From assembly GCA_022360105.1 (NCBI GenBank), contig JAKSDL010000802.1, positions 1 to 7,201 on the forward strand: DNA of 7,201 nucleotides. The letters run 5' to 3'. The DNA is from Pseudomonadota bacterium (GTDB lineage: Bacteria > SAR324 > XYD2-FULL-50-16 > JAHJRI01). This document shows positions 1 to 4,600 of the stretch, in pieces. A program made the position numbers and the translations under genes. Position 1 is the stretch's first letter; the number at the start of each line of letters is the position of its first letter. Under the pieces are notes generated by a model, which did not search any database, was not told the origin of the DNA, and worked only from the letters and a program-made list of their open reading frames with translations.

Positions 1-1
1 A

Positions 2-1078
2 ATCATTGTCAATGGCAGGGAAGAAACGCTTCCCCGCAGGGCAGCAATCAATTCATTTGGAGCAGGTGGTGCCAATGCTCATCTGATTGTGGAGGAATGG
101 CAGGAAATTGAATATGAATCTGACAGTCAAGGCGATGAAGAATTTATTTTTGCCCTTTCTGCCAGGGATCAACAGCAACTGCATGCCTATCTGGAGAGAA
201 TTATCACACATATTACGCCATGGTGCAGGGAAAAGGGCGCTGCTATCCGTCCGGTGTCTCTTCAGGATTTTATTTATACCTTGCAGGTTGGTCGGGAACC
301 GATGACCGAAAGGGTGGCATTTTTAGCTAAAAGTTTTCAGGAGGTATTAGATAGCTGCCAAGTCATTGTGAATAGCCGGGATAGTGACGAGCTTCCCGGC
401 GTTTTCATGGGAAGTGTGTCTGCTGATCAAAACGGTTTGGAATGGCTGGCGGATGAAGGGTTGCTGGCTACTGTTCAGAACCAGGTCATGACTCAGAAAG
501 ATCTGCACCAGATTGCCAGATTTTGGGTGAAAGGTTTGGATATCAACTGGCAGAAGCTTTACCTGAACAGGCGACCGAAAAGGGTCTCTTTGCCTACTTA
601 TCCTTTTAAGCGACAGCGATGCTGGGTCGATACGATTCCGGAAACAGGAGAAAAAACAAATACCGGTATCGCATTCGGCACAAACGGTGGTGCTGATCCG
701 ATGACTATTACTATCCTTCAACGCGTTGCTGTTTTTCTTGGGCTTTCCATGGCGGATGTAAAACCGGAGCTCAAGTTTGATCAGTTTGGATTTGATTCCA
801 TCAAAGCCGTGAAACTGAAGTACGATCTGGAAAAACAGTTGGGAGTGGAAATTCCCACGTCGGTAATCAGCAGCAGCAAGACAGTTGGCGATGTCGTGCA
901 CCATGTCAGAACGTTAAAATCGAGTGACGAGAACCGTCCATCACCAGGTAACGGAGAACAGATTTTAGAGGAATTCCTGAAAGACCAATCAGATCTGTCT
1001 TCTGTCTCCGACAACGAAGTGGATCAGATGTTTTTAAGCCTGTTGGATAAGATTGAGGATAAAGGATTTGAGATGTGA
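2..1078 (+). CDS. trans-AT type I polyketide synthase, C-terminal part (KS end, linker, ACP, docking tail); 5' partial
   Basis: This is the 3' end of a modular PKS gene. The frame is open from the window edge, so the ATG at 89 is internal and not a start. Numbered from the first complete codon, 358 residues are visible. Residues 17-27 are the ketosynthase C-terminal motif NSFGAGGANAH, with the catalytic-type His at 27; the active-site Cys lies upstream of the window. Residues about 30-205 are the post-KS linker, ending in LPTYPFKRQRCW (198-209). An ACP follows at 234-305, then an acidic tail. No acyltransferase, ketoreductase or dehydratase lies between KS and ACP, and FGAGGANAH is common in trans-AT synthases, so malonyl loading is probably by a separate AT (inference). 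The product would be a chain on the ACP with an unreduced beta position, unless other enzymes act in trans. The stop is TGA at 1076, with a second TGA directly after it. The protein probably hands its chain to the NRPS encoded downstream. Confidence 0.95.
   Translation: MIVNGREETLPRRAAINSFGAGGANAHLIVEEWQEIEYESDSQGDEEFIFALSARDQQQLHAYLERIITHITPWCREKGAAIRPVSLQDFIYTLQVGREPMTERVAFLAKSFQEVLDSCQVIVNSRDSDELPGVFMGSVSADQNGLEWLADEGLLATVQNQVMTQKDLHQIARFWVKGLDINWQKLYLNRRPKRVSLPTYPFKRQRCWVDTIPETGEKTNTGIAFGTNGGADPMTITILQRVAVFLGLSMADVKPELKFDQFGFDSIKAVKLKYDLEKQLGVEIPTSVISSSKTVGDVVHHVRTLKSSDENRPSPGNGEQILEEFLKDQSDLSSVSDNEVDQMFLSLLDKIEDKGFEM
701..916 (+). other. acyl carrier protein (ACP) domain of the PKS
   Basis: This is a carrier domain of about 72 residues (234-305 of the visible protein). 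The phosphopantetheine attachment Ser is residue 266 (codon 797-799) in the motif GFDSIKAV, which matches the usual ACP pattern with DSI/DSL at the start of helix 2. The downstream segment EKQLGVEIPTSVI fits helix 2 to helix 3 of PKS carrier domains. The Trp typical of ACPs that take part in beta-branching is not seen a few residues after the Ser, so nothing here suggests beta-branching. This ACP is the likely donor of the polyketide chain to the NRPS module. Confidence 0.92.
956..1075 (+). other. acidic C-terminal docking tail of the PKS (predicted)
   Basis: After the ACP comes a Ser/Pro/Asn-rich spacer, then about 40 residues dominated by acidic and leucine-type side chains (ILEEFLKD, NEVDQMFLSLLDKIED). 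I count 12 Asp/Glu against 3 Lys in this stretch. A short amphipathic acidic helix at a PKS C-terminus is a usual place for a protein-protein docking element. The NRPS next door begins with a basic amphipathic segment, so an electrostatic match is plausible. The docking role is inferred; I cannot assign it to a named docking-domain class. Confidence 0.55.
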
Positions 1079-1119
1079 TGAGTCAGGTCCGGATTGCTTG
1101 ATTTATATCCATAGCAAAA

Positions 1120-1150
1120 GGTAGGGCGGGTTCTTTGCTGCGAGTCTCGC
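1120..1150 (+). repeat. degenerate GTAG-headed REP-like element
   Basis: The element begins with GGTAGGGCGGG (1120-1130), the same head as the better copies downstream, but the matching 3' arm for GGCGGG is missing. It contains a separate small perfect palindrome, GCGAG-T-CTCGC, at 1140-1150. It is best read as a decayed or rearranged copy of the same repeat family. Confidence 0.45.
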
Positions 1151-1185
1151 GAATGCAGCTGAATCTTGAATGAAGCGGATTACAA

Positions 1186-1218
1186 ACGGTAGGGCGGCCC
1201 TACGTGGCCGCCGAAGAA
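1186..1218 (+). repeat. REP-like palindrome, GTAG head plus hairpin
   Basis: The tetranucleotide GTAG (1189-1192) is directly followed by a perfect hairpin. Its arms are GGCGGCC (1193-1199) and GGCCGCC (1206-1212), enclosing a 6-nt loop. A GTAG or GGAG tetranucleotide next to a stem-loop is the known layout of bacterial REP sequences mobilised by RAYT (REP-associated tyrosine) transposases. The 33-nt unit matches the reverse complement of 1311-1343 at 24 of 33 positions without gaps. No T-run follows, so it does not look like a terminator. Confidence 0.75.
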
Positions 1219-1310
1219 TTGGATTGAGAGAATAAATAAAAAAGTTAAATGAGTTTGTACATATAAGTTAAGTTGAATGCAAGTTTTGCCAGGCTTTAGC
1301 GTAACAAAAG

Positions 1311-1343
1311 TTCGTCGGCGGGGATGCAACCCTGCCCTACCGT
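1311..1343 (-). repeat. REP-like palindrome, inverted partner
   Basis: Read on the minus strand, this copy starts with ACGGTAGGGC and has GTAG (1337-1340, seen as CTAC on the + strand) directly before its hairpin. The arms on the + strand are GGCGGGG (1317-1323) and CCCTGCC (1330-1336), giving seven pairs with one G-T wobble and a 6-nt loop, the same geometry as the 1186-1218 copy. The two copies face each other, as in a BIME-type (bacterial interspersed mosaic element) REP pair. Confidence 0.75.
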
Positions 1344-1382
1344 TCAGCCTGAATGTCCCAAAGGTCTGAAGTAAAATAGATT

Positions 1383-1412
1383 GTAGGGTGGATCAAGCGA
1401 AGCGGAACCACC
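1383..1412 (+). repeat. REP-like palindrome, GTAG head plus imperfect hairpin
   Basis: GTAG (1383-1386) is directly followed by an imperfect stem. GGTGG (1387-1391) pairs with CCACC (1408-1412), then comes one A-A mismatch, then TC/GA, leaving a loop of 10 nt. The layout matches the other two good copies, although stem and loop sequences differ. An A-run, not a T-run, follows on the + strand. Confidence 0.65.
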
Positions 1413-1469
1413 ATTAAAAAAAATCAAATAGTTACAGTTGACAACAAAACAACCTGAGGCCTAATCGCC

Positions 1470-1525
1470 CCGATAACCGATAACCGATAACCGATAACCG
1501 ATAACCGATAACCGATAACCGATAA
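1470..1525 (+). repeat. tandem heptamer array, 8 perfect CCGATAA copies
   Basis: There are exactly eight uninterrupted copies of CCGATAA (56 bp), ending one base before the NRPS start codon. Each unit carries a TAA, and 7 is not a multiple of 3, so the array puts stop codons in all three + frames; the last stop in the NRPS frame is at 1509. It occupies the place where a ribosome-binding site would be. Perfect short tandem repeats are prone to slipped-strand copy-number change. On the minus strand the array can be read as a repeating VIGYRLS peptide, a spurious translation. Confidence 0.95.
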
Positions 1526-1526
1526 A

Positions 1527-1676
1527 ATGATCAAACGAGAACGATTTTTGAGCCTGTCACTGGAAGAGAAAAAGCAGTTCCTGCTCAAACTCAAAGCCAA
1601 GGTCCGGGAACACACTGCAGCAGGCAAGTTAGATAATACCGGTAAAGAAGTTGTTTCAGGGAAAGATCGCAAAGAT
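1527..1676 (+). other. basic N-terminal tail of the NRPS (predicted docking)
   Basis: Residues 1-50 precede the first Cy core motif. The first 29 residues contain nine Lys/Arg and four Glu, with leucines and phenylalanines spaced as in an amphipathic helix (FLSLSLEEKKQFLLKLKAK). The rest, up to about residue 55, is polar and probably flexible. The tail's basic character complements the acidic end of the upstream PKS. The docking role is inferred, and I do not recognise the beta-beta-alpha TubC-type fold here. Confidence 0.5.
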
Positions 1677-4600
1677 GAGACCGACTGCCAGCCATTTCCA
1701 CTGACGGATATTCAGGAGTCCTTTCTGGTGGGGAAGTACGCCGGACAGGATGGTATTGGGGTTGGCTGCCATATTTATATGGAATTTGAAGAAATCGATC
1801 TGGATATCGGTCGTTTGAATGAGAGTTGGAATCGCCTGGTTAGCCACCATGACATGCTTCGGGCTGTTATCCATAAACAAGGTCAGCAGCGGATTCTAAA
1901 GGAAACAAACAAGGTTCAATTCAAAGTAAATGATCTGCAATCCTTGGATGTAACAACTGCTGAAAACAAACTGGAGTCGATTCGTGCTCAAATGTCCCAT
2001 AAGAGATACCCAGTCGATGAGTGGCCATTATTCGAAATCCGGGTCAGCCTGCTCAGCTTTTCCAGGTATATCATTCATCTCAGCATTGATGAATGGATCG
2101 TTGACTATGCCAGCCTCACGCTTATTCTGGAACAATGGTATGGATTATATCATCAGCCGGATTATCAATTGCCGAAACTCACCCATTCGTTTCGTGATTT
2201 CGTGCTGGCCAACAAGGAAGAGGAAAACACCCCCCGTTTCAAAAAACATCTGGATTATTGGAAAGATAAACTCGAACGGATTCCGGGCGGTCCTACTTTG
2301 CCGGTTGCTAATAGCCCATCTTTGGAAGCCGACTTGGCCAATTCCACTTACAAAAGGCTTGCTGGGAACCTGAAAAGTGACCTTTGGCAGGCTTTGAAGG
2401 CGAAAAGCCATGATTTCGGGGTATCGCCTACGATTGCCATGCTTGAGCTTTTCCTGGAATTGATAGCCCACTGGAGCGATTCCAGACATTTTGCGCTGGT
2501 TCTGACATTTTTTAATCGCTTACCGGTTTTTGAAGGGATCGATGACCTCGTCGGACCTTTCATGTCGACCAATATTTTTATTTTTGATGATAGAGACGAA
2601 AAACCATTCAGTGAAAAACTCAAGCAGACCCAGTCCCAGGTCTGGAATGATATGGACCACAGTTCGGTTAGTGGTATCCGCGCATTACGAGAATTAAAGC
2701 TGGGTGGCAGTCTGGATTTTGATCTTAGTCTGCCGGTGGTCTTTACCAGTAATCTCGCTAATCAACGGGGTGAAGAGCGACCAAGTTGGTTTGATAAAGC
2801 AAGCTACATATTAACCCAAACTCCAAATGTATACCTGGACCATCAGTTATCTGAAAAGAACGGTAACCTTACTTACAGCTGGGATATTGCCGAAGCGGTT
2901 TTTGCCCCGGGTATGGCGGAAGCCATGTTTGAGGACTACACAAGTCTGTTAAACAGGATGGCGACTTCAGATCATTACTGGTCAGCCACCTCCTTAAGTG
3001 ATCTTCTAACCGCATCGGAGACCATCACTGAATTCCAACAGGGCAAAATGGTTACATTTGATCCTAAACTTCCCGAAGAATTGATCATAAAAGAAGCAAA
3101 TGGATCTTCCGACCAACCATTTCCTCTTTCGGATCAGCAACAGGCTTATTTATATGGAAGGCTTAGTGGTATCGGATCTGAAGTGAGTTGCCAGGTCTAT
3201 CAGGAACTGGAAGTAGAATATCTTGATCTTGAGCGCTTGGAGAGTGCATGGAAGCAACTGGTGGACCATCATGATATGCTGCGGACAGCTGTCTATTCGA
3301 ACGGCACCCAGCAAATCCTACCTTCATCTTCAGGTCATCAGATTCAGGTTACGGACCTGAACTCACTGGATTCCGGTCAACGTCAGGAAGCCCTGGGGCA
3401 ATTGCGGCAAACCAAAAAGGAAGCAGTATTTCCGCTGGATCAGGCACCATTTTGTGAACTCAGTATTACTAAAATTGATAACCGACTGTCTGTTATTCAT
3501 ATTCGGATCGATATGCTGGTGGCCGATGGTAACTCCATTCAACTGGTGTTTAAGCAGTTATTTGAATTGTACAATAATCCGCAAAAAAGATTGTCAAAGA
3601 CTACCGTATCATTTCGGGACTATATGCTCCTGCATCAGGAGTACAAGCAAACAGCCGGGTACAAACAATCACTGGAGTATTGGAAAAACAAAATGCAACG
3701 CCTGCCTTCGGGATCAGATCTACCAATTCAATCAGGTGCTTCCGGCGCTACCTTTAATCATTATCGATTGAACGGTTCGTTGAAACAGTGGCATGTGATC
3801 CGGGATAAGGCAAAGGAACTGGGGGTAACACCGGGCAATATCCTGCTGACAGTCTATAACAAAGTGCTGCTTGCTTTTGGTGACAATGAACCTTTTACAA
3901 CAGTAGTCGTGAATTGGAATCGCCTGGCATCTCATCAGGATATTCCAAAACTTGTGGGTGATTTTACAGCACTCTGTTGGGTGGAATGCAGACCTAATGA
4001 GCTATCTCTTGCAGAAAACATCAGGCAGGTGCACCGGGAAATCGAAAACGATCTGGCGTGTCGTCCTGTAAGCGGGTTGGCAGCCTTGAGGCGTTTGAAT
4101 ATGAACCAGGAACAAAACACGAAATCGTTCCCTATCGTATTCACAGACTTTATGGAGCACAACGGATTTGTTCCGCCAGTTCCTTTTAAAATGGGTTATG
4201 GTGCATCCAAAACACCACAGGTGAACCTGGACAATATCAGTTACGTGGATGGCGACACCCTCTTCTTCTCATGGGATGCCAACACAGAGATTATTGATAA
4301 GGAATTGATCACACAAGCTTTTGCTGCTTATTGCCAGATTCTGGAATGTCTGGTTGAGGATAAAAAGACCTGGGATGCAACGGATCTAATTTGCCATGCA
4401 GGTGTCAATTTACCCGGTAGACATCCGGAAACAAATCAAACCAGAATTGCTTCAGCGGCTGATTTGACAAAGCTTGAGCGATGGAACGATACAGCGGTCG
4501 ATTATCCGCTGGATAGTTGTATGCACCAGTTCATCGAAGACCAGGTTAAAAAATCCGGTTCTGCCACAGCCCTGGTCTATGAGGACCAGATTCTGAGTTA

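Larger units (their letters stand above)
1079..1526. other. 448-bp intergenic region filled with repeats
   Basis: No credible gene is present on either strand between the PKS stop and the NRPS ATG. The region contains four GTAG-headed REP-like elements (1120-1150, 1186-1218, 1311-1343, 1383-1412) and a CCGATAA array (1470-1525). The remaining spacer is AT-rich, especially 1219-1275 and 1413-1440. None of the hairpins is followed by a T-run on the + strand, so I see no intrinsic terminator, and I cannot place a promoter with confidence. Read-through transcription from PKS to NRPS is therefore the default expectation. Confidence 0.85.

Noticed and set aside
89..91. ATG as start of the first gene
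   Set aside because: The frame is open upstream to the window edge and encodes the conserved FGAGGANAH ketosynthase motif before this ATG, so the ATG is internal.
347..904. 185-codon open frame on the minus strand inside the PKS gene
   Set aside because: It lies opposite the PKS linker and ACP, which are clearly coding on the + strand; its translation shows no domain pattern. It is a shadow frame.
1193..1212. Perfect GC-rich hairpin as an intrinsic terminator after the PKS
   Set aside because: No T-run follows it, it lies 115 bp after the stop, and a sequence-covarying sister copy shows it belongs to a repeat family.
1219..1275. Possible promoter in the AT-rich spacer (TATAAG near 1263)
   Set aside because: No -35 element at proper spacing is seen and AT-rich sequence gives such matches by chance, so it is not annotated.
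1470..1525. CRISPR-like array
   Set aside because: The 7-bp units are directly abutting with no spacers; it is a simple tandem repeat.
1424..1672. Minus-strand open frame with a repeating VIGYRLS peptide
   Set aside because: The repeat is just the CCGATAA array read backwards, and the rest overlaps the start of the NRPS gene antisense. No sign of a real protein.
1984..2373. 129-codon + strand open frame inside the NRPS gene
   Set aside because: It is out of frame with Cy1, whose DxxxxDxxS motif is encoded through the same stretch; no start signal and no domain pattern.
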